10,464 nucleotides of DNA from Spirochaetia bacterium UBA5368 (lineage in GTDB: Bacteria; Spirochaetota; UBA4802; UBA5368), in the NCBI GenBank assembly GCA_002407865.1, contig DHPI01000060.1:40252-50715 (forward strand), read 5' to 3'. Below are positions 1-7,379 of this stretch, piece by piece. Under the pieces are notes generated by a model. That model saw only the letters and a list, made by a program, of their open reading frames with translations, was not told where the DNA came from and did not search any database. Numbering within the stretch: the first letter of the stretch is position 1; every line of letters starts with the position of its first letter. The position numbers were made by a program, and so were the translations under genes.

Positions 1-22
1 GTACCGCTCAGCGTGTATCACT

Positions 23-658
23 ATGGAACGCACAACACTACAGGGTATCAGAAACAGCATGCGAAGAAAAGACATACCTGAAAAGATTCGGGCGCGTCTG
101 TATCCCCGCGTGCTGGAAATATTCTCCGAAAACGACTTTCACCAGGTCAGCATACGGGACATCGCGAATAAAACCGAGATAAGTCTCGGCACCCTCTACA
201 AGTACTTCGATTCAAAGGAAAATCTGCTCTTTACGGTGCTTGAGGATTACCTCGGCGAGATGCGCCAGATTATGATTATGCACGTCGCGGCGCTCGAAAA
301 TCCCAGGGAAATCTTCCGAAAGATATTCTGGGTCACGATGGACTATTACGACAACCACCCCTCCGTGGCGATCACGGCATACATCACCGTGCCGACAAAG
401 ACGTGGATGCAGCAGAAGGCATACCGCAGGGACGACATCAAGGACATACTGTCATCGGTCTACCACGACCTGAGCGCACGGAACGCGATCGACCCGCAGC
501 TCGACGTACGCGCCCTCAGCAGCCTGTATTTCATGTTCACCGACCGCCATATCAACGTATGGTACTATCATGGCATGAAATGGAAACTCGCCGAGAGGAT
601 GGACGACTTCTTCGATCACTTCTGGAAAATAATCGAACCGCCGGCAGGCGCGCCATGA
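23..658 (+). CDS. TetR/AcrR-family transcriptional regulator
   Basis: This 211-residue protein is a DNA-binding repressor of the TetR type. The N-terminal helix-turn-helix domain spans about residues 22-70, with the typical recognition region VSIRDIANKTEISLGTLYKY followed by FDSKENLL. The remaining ~140 residues are a divergent, mostly helical part expected to bind an unknown ligand and form the dimer. The length is normal for the family. The start is uncertain: neither the ATG at 23 nor the in-frame ATG at 59 (residue 13, MRRKDIPEK) has a clear Shine-Dalgarno. The longer form is given, and the HTH is complete in either. The stop codon overlaps the ATG of the HD hydrolase gene (ATGA at 655-658), so the two are probably translationally coupled and the regulator may control that gene. 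The ligand and operator cannot be read from the sequence. Confidence 0.9.
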   Translation: MERTTLQGIRNSMRRKDIPEKIRARLYPRVLEIFSENDFHQVSIRDIANKTEISLGTLYKYFDSKENLLFTVLEDYLGEMRQIMIMHVAALENPREIFRKIFWVTMDYYDNHPSVAITAYITVPTKTWMQQKAYRRDDIKDILSSVYHDLSARNAIDPQLDVRALSSLYFMFTDRHINVWYYHGMKWKLAERMDDFFDHFWKIIEPPAGAP

Positions 659-1317
659 CGCACACACGACCGTCCGATGGCGATATACTCCGCGAGGCCG
701 AGCGCTATGCCCGCAACGCAACGGCGTCACTGAAGCCAAGCCACGGATGGGACCACATACAGCGTGTGGTGCGGCTTGCCGTGAAAATCGCCACCGTCGA
801 AAGGGCCGATATTTTCATCGTTCACACAGCGGCGATTCTGCACGATATCGCGCGGCCGCAAGAATCCGCTTCGCACGGCGCGATATGCCACGCGGAAACC
901 GGCAGCCGTATGGCATACGAGTTTCTTCTCGGGGCCGGGCTCGATGAAGCCCGCGCGCGCCATATCGCCGAGTGCGTTCTTTCGCACAGGTTCAGAAACG
1001 ACCACACGCCCCGCACCATCGAGGCAATGGCGCTCTACGACGCGGACAAGCTCGACTCAATTGGCGCCATCGGCATCGGGCGCGCGTTTTTATTCGCGGG
1101 CGAGGTCGGCGCGCGGCTGCACAACCCCGACGCCGATATCGACGCGACCTCGGCGTATACCGAGGAAGACACCGCCTACCGGGAATTCATCGTCAAGCTG
1201 CGCCGCGTAAAGGATTCAATGATCACCGCCGAGGGCAGGCGCATCGCCGCCGCGCGCCACGAGTTTATGGTGCGCTTCTTCGAAAGGCTGCAAAGCGAGG
1301 CACTGGGACAGTCCTGA
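655..1317 (+). CDS. HD-domain metal-dependent phosphohydrolase (YedJ-like)
   Basis: The product is a 220-residue soluble HD-superfamily hydrolase. The metal-binding residues can be followed in order: H34 in the GWDHIQRVVRLA motif, the H63-D64 pair in AAILHDIARP, further histidines at H79 and H111, and D131 in ALYDADKLDSIGAIG. This arrangement matches the E. coli YedJ / B. subtilis YpgQ group, which cleave phosphate bonds in small molecules such as nucleotides. The substrate here is unknown. The start ATG at 655 lies inside the stop region of the TetR gene (ATGA overlap). The frame stays open upstream to 403, but that stretch lies within the TetR gene and reads as shadow sequence, and the HD fold is complete from 655. 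The pairing suggests the regulator governs this enzyme or that both respond to the same metabolite; this is inference. Confidence 0.88.
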   Translation: MTHTRPSDGDILREAERYARNATASLKPSHGWDHIQRVVRLAVKIATVERADIFIVHTAAILHDIARPQESASHGAICHAETGSRMAYEFLLGAGLDEARARHIAECVLSHRFRNDHTPRTIEAMALYDADKLDSIGAIGIGRAFLFAGEVGARLHNPDADIDATSAYTEEDTAYREFIVKLRRVKDSMITAEGRRIAAARHEFMVRFFERLQSEALGQS

Positions 1318-1327
1318 TCGTGAACGG

Positions 1328-2524
1328 CTATCCCGATGCGCTGGGAAAGGGCCAGACGATCATGCCCTTTTCTATGAGGCGCGTGCGAATGGCGTGGATG
1401 TGCTGTGGATTGTCGATAATCTTTACAAGGCGGCGCTCCTCATCGTCTTCCAGGCTCACCTCGACCGGCCGGTCGTAAAATTTCACAATCATTTTGTTTT
1501 TCACGCGCTGAAACTTACAGAACACAAGCACCCGCGGCTTCAGATAATCGAGCATGCTGAATTCCATTATCATCGCAAGCTCCCGCGTGTTTAGCTCGCA
1601 GAAATCGCCCCTGCGGTAAAACGATTGCGTGTTGTTCAGCAGGGGGCCGACATGGTTGATAAAGCCATGCACAAGAATATAGTCGAAATTCGTGCCAATG
1701 GAGTTCACAAGAAAACGCAGCGCATCCGTGGGCGACAGCGCCTGGCGATACGGCCGGTCGGTGGTAAGCGCATCGTAGATATCACAGACCGAAACTATCT
1801 TGGGCGGCATCGGCAACAGGTCGTACGGGAGTTGAAAATACCCTTTGTAGCTGTTTTTTTCATGATGAAAAAGCACCGTCTGCAGAACAATCGGATCGAT
1901 TCCCGGTATGTTTTTCAATATCTCGTAGCCAAACTGGGGATGCTGTTTCATCTTCTGCATATCTTTCGCCTCGAAGCGCCCCTTTTTTTTCAGCAGCGCA
2001 ACATCAATTTTTACAAGGCCGATATCGAGCAGGTAGGCCCCCAACGTGATGCGTTTGATTTCATCGGGCGTAAAATCTCCGTTCACCCGGGCAAACACAG
2101 CCGCAAGTATGCCCACGTTGACCGAATGCTGGTAGATGTATTCTTCGTGGCTTTTTAAATCCTTTAATAGATTGATTGCCTCGAACTCGTACGATTGCAG
2201 GTCGGCCACAATCTCTTCAATGACGCGCTCCGCTTCGAGATATGCCGTCCGTGTAAGTTTCTCCGTCGCTGTTATTTCGTGCACGATGTCCCTGGATACC
2301 ATGCGCGCCGCATTCATCTTTTTCAGCGACACCGCTCCCTCACGCCCCGTATCGACAGCAAACACGATGCTTCCGCAATCACTCCTGATCGACGCGATCC
2401 TGTCGGCGGTCAGCACGTCACGCGCCTCGGCTATCTTTTTCCCTTCACTATTATACAGCGGATAGATAATCCGTGAATTCGGACGCAGGTACTCCACGTT
2501 AATTTTGACTTTTTTCCCATTCAT
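1328..2524 (-). CDS. HD-GYP-type domain protein with degenerate HD motif
   Basis: The product is 398 residues from the ATG at 2524. An N-terminal domain (about 5-125) begins KINVEYLRPNSRIIYPLYN, a type often seen before HD-GYP domains in bacterial c-di-GMP proteins. The HD-GYP domain covers about 126-300 and shows H133 (YQHSVNVG), H195 (KQHPQFGYEIL), H220-H221-E222 (LFHHEKNSYKGY), D248 (VSVCDIYDAL) and TDRPYR at 255-260. The C-terminal ~100 residues are not recognised. The signature HD is LD here (L166-D167 in AYLLDIGL) and GYP is GYF, so two hallmark positions have changed. HD-GYP proteins hydrolyse c-di-GMP; this one may have lost or altered that activity and serve as a sensor. An upstream TTG at 2584 is rejected as start because it falls on the -35 box of a good promoter. 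The gene converges on the HD hydrolase gene with a 10-base gap. Confidence 0.88.
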   Translation of the reverse strand: MNGKKVKINVEYLRPNSRIIYPLYNSEGKKIAEARDVLTADRIASIRSDCGSIVFAVDTGREGAVSLKKMNAARMVSRDIVHEITATEKLTRTAYLEAERVIEEIVADLQSYEFEAINLLKDLKSHEEYIYQHSVNVGILAAVFARVNGDFTPDEIKRITLGAYLLDIGLVKIDVALLKKKGRFEAKDMQKMKQHPQFGYEILKNIPGIDPIVLQTVLFHHEKNSYKGYFQLPYDLLPMPPKIVSVCDIYDALTTDRPYRQALSPTDALRFLVNSIGTNFDYILVHGFINHVGPLLNNTQSFYRRGDFCELNTRELAMIMEFSMLDYLKPRVLVFCKFQRVKNKMIVKFYDRPVEVSLEDDEERRLVKIIDNPQHIHAIRTRLIEKGMIVWPFPSASG

Positions 2525-2555
2525 TTTTCTTTTTTTCGCAGGAATATGTATATTT

Positions 2556-2584
2556 ATAATACGGGAATGGGAAGGTCGATTCAA
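2556..2584 (-). promoter_or_regulatory. sigma70-like promoter of the HD-GYP gene
   Basis: Reading the minus strand, a TTGAAT box (2584-2579) is followed after exactly 17 bases by TATTAT (2561-2556). That is four of six and five of six matches to consensus. Transcription would begin near 2549 and give a leader of about 25 bases before the ATG at 2524. The ribosome site there is only a purine-rich run (AAAAAAAGAAAA), so translation initiation looks weak. Confidence 0.6.
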
Positions 2585-2659
2585 GTGAGGGTGCCCGTAT
2601 TTTTACAGAAAAAAGATGCGCCCTCTGCAGTAATGCCCCTGGAAAACAAAAGGTCATAC

Positions 2660-2720
2660 GTACAAATGCACGCGAGTGGTGTAATTTGTACATTCACCAT
2701 TGTGCAACCGCGAGGTGCAC
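2660..2720 (+). repeat. overlapping inverted repeats in the leader of the Arg-repeat gene
   Basis: A perfect 8-base inverted repeat, GTACAAAT (2660-2667) and ATTTGTAC (2684-2691), is separated by 16 bases. It overlaps a second set of arms: TGCAC (2667-2671) with GTGCA (2702-2706), and inside it TGGTG (2677-2681) with CACCA (2695-2699). A further GTGCAC at 2715-2720 overlaps the Shine-Dalgarno and could compete for the same TGCAC arm. The first pair could be an operator in the divergent intergenic region; the rest could be an RNA switch. Both readings are inference. Confidence 0.4.
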
Positions 2721-2724
2721 TTTT

Positions 2725-3105
2725 ATGAAGATAACATTCTTTGAATATTGCATACTGTTCGGGGCCGTATCCGCGGCTGTGCTGATAACATACGCCGGCA
2801 TTTCATTGTCTATCGGATTTATACGGCGCCTTGTATCGCCCGCCGGCCACGCAGGGGAGTTCCGCGCCACCGCGCACCGACAGTTTATGGAGCGGAGAAA
2901 ACTTTACAGGAGAACCGCCGAGCGACGCATCGCCGAGCGACGGATATTCAACCGTGGATTTTACACAAAGAAAGGCTTCTTCGACGGCACGACAATCCCC
3001 GAGAGCGCCGGCGATGACGCCATCGTCGACAGGCGCAGGAGCGAGCGACGCATGCTCGACAGACGTATCCGGTCACGGCGCGCCGCGGAAATGCTGTCCG
3101 CGTAG
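2725..3105 (+). CDS. small membrane-anchored protein with Arg-Arg pentad repeats
   Basis: This 126-residue protein is not recognised. It has one N-terminal hydrophobic segment (about residues 8-33, ILFGAVSAAVLITYAGISLS) followed by Arg-Arg, which favours a membrane anchor with the rest in the cytoplasm. The tail has two arginine-rich blocks in which an RR pair recurs every five residues: 57-58, 62-63, 67-68 and 72-73, then 103-104, 108-109, 113-114 and 118-119. Each pair is usually preceded by Glu or Asp, giving a charged helical pattern. A glycine- and aromatic-containing linker (about 77-100) separates the blocks. The start ATG at 2725 has a strong Shine-Dalgarno (GAGGTG, 7-base spacer); the frame extends to an ATG at 2686 that has no such site. 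The basic tail could bind nucleic acid, acidic lipid or a partner protein, but no function is shown. Confidence 0.7.
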   Translation: MKITFFEYCILFGAVSAAVLITYAGISLSIGFIRRLVSPAGHAGEFRATAHRQFMERRKLYRRTAERRIAERRIFNRGFYTKKGFFDGTTIPESAGDDAIVDRRRSERRMLDRRIRSRRAAEMLSA

Positions 3106-3127
3106 CAATGTGGATGCGCATATCCGA

Positions 3128-3167
3128 CGCGCGGGAAATAGATTGACATTGGACGCCGCCCCGCGCG
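3128..3167. repeat. inverted repeat upstream of the radical SAM gene
   Basis: CGCGCGGG (3128-3135) and CCCGCGCG (3160-3167) form a perfect 8-base GC stem with a 24-base loop. It ends 15 bases before the start of the radical SAM gene and has no T tract, so it is not a standard intrinsic terminator. It may attenuate read-through or be a protein-binding site, or may be chance in GC-rich DNA. Confidence 0.3.
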
Positions 3168-3182
3168 ACACTGCTATACGCT

Positions 3183-4652
3183 ATGAAACGTGTTGTGCTG
3201 TGCGCATTGAACGCGCGGTATTCGCACACCTGCGCCGCGCTCTATTATCTGCGGGAATACTGCCGAGATACCGGCTGTGAATTCATCATTACCGAGCTGA
3301 CCATTAATATGGCGCCGCTGCATATTCTGGACGCCATCGCCGGAGTCAATCCCGACGCGGTGTGCATATCTGTGTATATATGGAACGCCGACATCGTGCG
3401 GCGCATCCTCCCCGAAATAAAAAAGATCCTGCCGCACTGCGTTATAGTGCTGGGCGGACCGGAGGTAAGCCACGATCCGCGCTCATGGCGTGCGGCGCTT
3501 CCCTGCATCGACTACATAATCACCGGCCCCGGCGAGGCATCCATGCGTTATCTGCTTTCGGGCGATTTTACGCATGATGAAAAAATGCTTTCTATGCCGA
3601 ACCCGCATTTCTCGACAATACCCTTTCCCTACACCCGGGAAGACCTCAACTTGATGCGAAATCGCTACATCTACTACGAAGGCAGCAGGGGCTGTCCGCA
3701 CCGCTGCAGCTATTGCCTCTCGTCGCGAACCGACCTTCCGCTCGAGCACCGCGACCTCGAAACGATACAAAAAGAGCTGCTCTTCCTCATGGAATCGCGC
3801 CCCCGCATCGTCAAGTTCGTCGACCGCACCTTTAACGCGCGGCGCGACATCGCCCGGGGCGTATGGCGTTTCCTCATCGATAATGCCGGCGATACTCGCT
3901 TCCATTTCGAGGTGCATCCCGCAACACTCGAAGACGAAGACTTCGACATTCTTTCGCGTGCTCCCGACGGCCTGTTTCAGTTCGAAATCGGGATACAGTC
4001 AACCAACGCGGCGGCGCTGCGCGAAATACGCAGAATCGGCGAATGGGAAACCGTGCAAAAAAATGTGCTCGCGCTGGTAAAGCTCGGCGCCATCCACATC
4101 CACCTCGACCAGATCGTCGGCCTCCCCTTCGAGGACATCCGCTCGATCGAACAATCGTTCAACGACATCTACTCCCTGGGGGGCGATCATTTTCAGCTTG
4201 GCTTTCTCAAGGTGCTGCCCGGCACCGTCATGGATGAAAAAAAATGTGTGTACGGCATGCTGCATACCGACAGCGCGCCGTACCTCATCCTCGCGAACAG
4301 GTGGCTGACGTTCGATGAGATTACGGGCATTAAGAAAATCGAGGAAATATTAAACGCGGTTTATAATACGGGGAAATTCAGGGCGACTCTCGCGGCGCTT
4401 GAACCCCGCTTCGACTCGCCCTTCGCGTTCTTCAGCGCTCTTGCCCGTTTCTGGAGCGCCCGGGGATGGGACCACCGCACGAAGGACTGGCGCACCGTCG
4501 CCGAACGGATCGCCTGTTTCGCCGAACACGCCATCCCCCATAGTAAAGACGCAATCGTAGACAGCCTGCGGCTCGACTGGAGCGGTTTCTCCACGGCGCC
4601 CATGCCCGCATTGCGGCGGCCGGCGGAAGGCCCCTTCCCTACGCCCACATAA
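3183..4652 (+). CDS. B12-binding-type radical SAM protein (DUF4080-like)
   Basis: The product is 489 residues. The N-terminal ~130 residues form a Rossmann-like cobalamin-binding-type domain (VLCALNARYSHTCAAL, VIVLGGPEVS at 87-96, ITGPGEA at 113-119). The radical SAM core follows, with the 4Fe-4S cysteines C171, C175 and C178 in GCPHRCSYC, then KFVDRTFN (211-218), FEIGIQSTN (267-275) and DQIVGLPFED (309-318). The C-terminal ~110 residues (from LTFDEITGIKKIEEILNAVY) match what I know of DUF4080, a family without an assigned reaction. Such proteins cleave S-adenosylmethionine to a 5'-deoxyadenosyl radical, and B12 members often methylate unactivated carbons; the substrate here is unknown. The start follows a weak ribosome site. 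The last 14 bases overlap the 3' end of the glucan phosphorylase gene on the other strand. Confidence 0.88.
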   Translation: MKRVVLCALNARYSHTCAALYYLREYCRDTGCEFIITELTINMAPLHILDAIAGVNPDAVCISVYIWNADIVRRILPEIKKILPHCVIVLGGPEVSHDPRSWRAALPCIDYIITGPGEASMRYLLSGDFTHDEKMLSMPNPHFSTIPFPYTREDLNLMRNRYIYYEGSRGCPHRCSYCLSSRTDLPLEHRDLETIQKELLFLMESRPRIVKFVDRTFNARRDIARGVWRFLIDNAGDTRFHFEVHPATLEDEDFDILSRAPDGLFQFEIGIQSTNAAALREIRRIGEWETVQKNVLALVKLGAIHIHLDQIVGLPFEDIRSIEQSFNDIYSLGGDHFQLGFLKVLPGTVMDEKKCVYGMLHTDSAPYLILANRWLTFDEITGIKKIEEILNAVYNTGKFRATLAALEPRFDSPFAFFSALARFWSARGWDHRTKDWRTVAERIACFAEHAIPHSKDAIVDSLRLDWSGFSTAPMPALRRPAEGPFPTPT

Positions 4653-7194
4653 TGTAGCCCGGCTCGAACTTTCTCGCCATGTTCGCATGGGCCGGCAATA
4701 TCCGCACGGTAAACCCGAACTGGCCCGATTTAAGGCAGAGCATCTGCCCCTCGAACAGATAATTTCCCTTATCGTGGCTCTCCGACACGAACATCGGCAG
4801 CGCCGCGCCCTCGATGATTTCGCCGGCCGGATTTAGGTTCCCGAAATACAGTTCGACCAGCACATCTTCCGGTTTCAGATCGCCAAGGTTGACGGCCGCC
4901 TTCACGCTTACGCGCGAACCGACGGTAACCTCCTTTTCCTCGCCGAAGATAAGGTCTTTTAGCGACACTTTATTCCATTTCGCAATGACGGTTTTCCTCC
5001 ACGCCGCGAGCTCGCGCGGGCGGGAATATCCGCTTTCCGAGAACGACACAAAATGCCTGTGCGCCGGGATATAGAACTTTTCCGCGTAATCGCGCACCAT
5101 CCTGTTGGTGTTGAACTGCGGGCAGTTGGTTTTCATCGACTCTTTTATTCTGGCTATCCACTCCCTCGGCAGGCCGTCGGCGCCGCGGTTATAAAACATC
5201 GGGATAACCTCTTTCTCCAGAATGTTGTACAGCGAAAGGCTTTCCACATCATCCTGATAGTTCAAATCCTCATATTCCTCGCCCCTGCCGATTGCCCAGC
5301 CGTTATCGCCGTCATACGCCTCCGCCCACCAGCCATCAAGCGTGCTGATATTAATCCCGCCGTTCGGCAACACCTTCATTCCGCTGGTGCCCGAGGCCTC
5401 CTTCGGGCGAACCGGCGTGTTGAGCCACACATCGACGCCCTGCACTATGTAACGCGCGATATTGATATCGTAATCCTCAATAAACACGATCTTGTTTCTG
5501 AAACGATCGTCACGAACGAGGTTGACGATATGCTTAATGAGCTCCTTGCCCATGCTGTCGCGCGGATGCGCCTTGCCTGCGAATATGATCTGAATTGGGC
5601 GTTCCCGGTCCAGAAGCAGCCGCTCGAGTCTTCCCATATTGCGGAGTATCAGGGTTGCGCGCTTATACGTCGCGAAGCGGCGGGCGAAGCCGATGGTAAG
5701 CGCCTCAGAATCGAGCACGGCATCCGACTTCTCAGCCTCTGATTTCGGCATTCCCCTAAAAACAAGCTGTTCCCGCAGTTTCTTTCTCGCGAACGCGACA
5801 AACCTCTCACGCAGGCGGTCGCGGCAGCGCCAGAGCTCCGAATCGGGGATCGAATCGATGTTCAGCCATATGTCCTTGTCTACGGGATTGTCGATCCACC
5901 GCGGCCCGAGATAGCGGTTAAAGAGGCGCATCATCTCGTCGGACGTCCACGAGAGTATCTGCACACCGTTGGTAATATGGTCGACCGGCACCTCGTGCAC
6001 GGGAAGCGACGGCCAGATGTTTTTCCACATATTGCGCGACACCGTTCCGTGCAGCCTGGAAACGCCGTTACAGCCGAAAGCCGTTTTCAGCGCGAGCACC
6101 GTCATGCAGAACGTCTCGTTTTTGTCCGTAGGATTTTCCCTGCCAAGAGCGAGAAACTCGTCGCGGGAAACGCCCAGTCTCGGATAATAGTGCTTCAGGT
6201 AGGTATCGATAAGCTCCGGAGCGAAGCGGTCGTTCCCGGCCGGTACGGGCGTGTGCGTGGTAAACACGTTCGAGGGCATTATGTATTCAAGAGCCTCCGC
6301 GAAATTCATTTTGTTCTCGGCCATGGCCAGCGCGATACGCTCGATGGAAAGAAACGCCGAATGCCCCTCGTTCATGTGGTACACAGTGATGTGTTTACCG
6401 AGCGCCCTCAACGCCCTGACGCCGCCAATGCCAAGCATCATTTCCTGTTTGATGCGCATTTCTATGTCGCCGCCGTAAAGCTGATCGGTAATCGCCTTGT
6501 CCTCAAGGCTGTTTTCGTCAATGTTCGTATCGAGCAGGTACAGGTTGACGCGGCCGATAACGGCCTTCCATATCTGCGCGTACACGGTCCTTCCGGGGAA
6601 TTCGACGCTGACAAGCAGCGGGTGCCCCTCCGCGTTCTTCTCGAGCGATACGGGGATATTGTAGAAATCCGTTTCCGGAAAGCTTTCCTGCTGCCACCCG
6701 TCGATGGTGAGGTACTGATGAAAATACCCCAGCCGGTAGAGCAGCCCGACACCGGTAAGCGGGATACCCAGCTCACTGGCGGATTTCAGGTGGTCGCCCG
6801 CAAGAACGCCAAGTCCGCCCGAATAAATAGGCAGACATTCGTGAATGCCGAACTCAGCGGAAAAATACGCAACCTGCGCATTCACGGAATCCTGACAGGC
6901 TTCCTCGTACCACGATTTCTTCGACATGTGCCAATCGAGCTCCCCTTCGACACGGCGCATGTGCGCCAGAAAGCTTTCCGATTCGGCTGCCTCATCAAGG
7001 GCTTTCTGCGGGATGGCGCCCAGAAGCGCTATGGGATTGTGATCTGTTTCGCGCCACTGCTCAACATCGAGGCGCCTGAACAACTCGATCGCCTCAAAGT
7101 TCCACACCCACCACATATTTCTGGCTATTTTCCCCAGCGGCTTCAGCTTTTCCGGGAGATACGGCACCACCCTGAATTTATTAATTCTTTTCAT
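4639..7194 (-). CDS. glgP: alpha-glucan phosphorylase (GT35, Thermotoga/Thermus type)
   Basis: This 851-residue enzyme releases glucose 1-phosphate from glycogen or maltodextrin by phosphorolysis, in the cytoplasm. The N-terminus (KLKPLGKIARNMWWVWN, about 16-32) is the DUF3417-type region typical of the short bacterial/archaeal phosphorylases. Family motifs follow in order: VAYFSAEFGIHECLPIYSGGLGVLAGDHLKSAS (108-140), VYHMNEGHSAFL (271-282), FTTHTPVPAGNDRF (311-324), ITNGVQILSW (407-416), IGFARRFATYKRA (501-513), FAGKAHPRD (538-546) and EASGTSGMK (599-607). K607 is the expected pyridoxal phosphate lysine. The length is full for this subgroup. The ATG at 7194 has a good GAGGT site four bases upstream. 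No other glycogen gene is nearby, so it appears to be a single-gene unit. Its stop lies inside the end of the convergent radical SAM gene. Confidence 0.95.
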   Translation of the reverse strand: MKRINKFRVVPYLPEKLKPLGKIARNMWWVWNFEAIELFRRLDVEQWRETDHNPIALLGAIPQKALDEAAESESFLAHMRRVEGELDWHMSKKSWYEEACQDSVNAQVAYFSAEFGIHECLPIYSGGLGVLAGDHLKSASELGIPLTGVGLLYRLGYFHQYLTIDGWQQESFPETDFYNIPVSLEKNAEGHPLLVSVEFPGRTVYAQIWKAVIGRVNLYLLDTNIDENSLEDKAITDQLYGGDIEMRIKQEMMLGIGGVRALRALGKHITVYHMNEGHSAFLSIERIALAMAENKMNFAEALEYIMPSNVFTTHTPVPAGNDRFAPELIDTYLKHYYPRLGVSRDEFLALGRENPTDKNETFCMTVLALKTAFGCNGVSRLHGTVSRNMWKNIWPSLPVHEVPVDHITNGVQILSWTSDEMMRLFNRYLGPRWIDNPVDKDIWLNIDSIPDSELWRCRDRLRERFVAFARKKLREQLVFRGMPKSEAEKSDAVLDSEALTIGFARRFATYKRATLILRNMGRLERLLLDRERPIQIIFAGKAHPRDSMGKELIKHIVNLVRDDRFRNKIVFIEDYDINIARYIVQGVDVWLNTPVRPKEASGTSGMKVLPNGGINISTLDGWWAEAYDGDNGWAIGRGEEYEDLNYQDDVESLSLYNILEKEVIPMFYNRGADGLPREWIARIKESMKTNCPQFNTNRMVRDYAEKFYIPAHRHFVSFSESGYSRPRELAAWRKTVIAKWNKVSLKDLIFGEEKEVTVGSRVSVKAAVNLGDLKPEDVLVELYFGNLNPAGEIIEGAALPMFVSESHDKGNYLFEGQMLCLKSGQFGFTVRILPAHANMARKFEPGYIMWA

Positions 7195-7223
7195 TAATAC
7201 CTCGCTGTATATATACTTACTCT

Positions 7224-7251
7224 ATAATGTCAGGACGGGCGCGACTGGCAA
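7224..7251 (-). promoter_or_regulatory. possible promoter of the glucan phosphorylase gene
   Basis: On the minus strand TTGCCA (7251-7246, five of six) is followed after 16 bases by CATTAT (7229-7224, four of six). Transcription would start near 7217, leaving about 23 bases of leader with the GAGGT ribosome site before the ATG. The -10 is weak and nearby TATATA is an alternative, so this is tentative. Confidence 0.35.
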
Positions 7252-7329
7252 CGTACTGAATACTACTATTAATACACATGTCCATACCACATAATCAAGC
7301 AAATATTTCACGCGCACCGCTTTTTATAT

Positions 7330-7356
7330 TTGACAGATGTTTTTTCGGGACATTAT
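7330..7356 (+). promoter_or_regulatory. possible promoter of the nitrilase-family gene
   Basis: A perfect TTGACA (7330-7335) is followed after 15 bases by CATTAT (7351-7356, four of six). The spacing is short. A start near 7363 would give a leader of only ~17 bases before the ATG at 7380. The 185-base divergent gap (7195-7379) has no gene that I can see. Confidence 0.35.
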
Positions 7357-7379
7357 GAGTTCTCAGGTACATCAAAATC

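Noticed and set aside
403..654. Upstream extension of the HD hydrolase frame into the TetR gene
   Set aside because: The extra 84 codons read as out-of-frame TetR sequence, and the HD domain begins after the ATG at 655, which overlaps the TetR stop in the usual coupled way.
1983..1990. Run of eight A (minus strand) followed by GGGG in the HD-GYP gene, and an A8 run at 4237-4244 in the radical SAM gene, as programmed frameshift sites
   Set aside because: Both frames continue uninterrupted into conserved domain sequence, and no alternative product is suggested.
2525..2584. TTG start at 2584 adding 20 residues to the HD-GYP protein
   Set aside because: The TTG coincides with the -35 box of a well-spaced promoter and the extra residues do not look coding.
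3143..3180. TTGACA (3143-3148) with TATACG (3175-3180) as promoter of the radical SAM gene
   Set aside because: The spacing is 26 bases and the -10 would place the transcript start beyond the ATG.
5977..7197. 406-codon open frame on the + strand opposite the glucan phosphorylase gene (and a 229-codon one at 5053-5742)
   Set aside because: The translation has no recognisable domain and odd composition, and lies wholly antisense to a clearly conserved enzyme. It is a codon-bias shadow.
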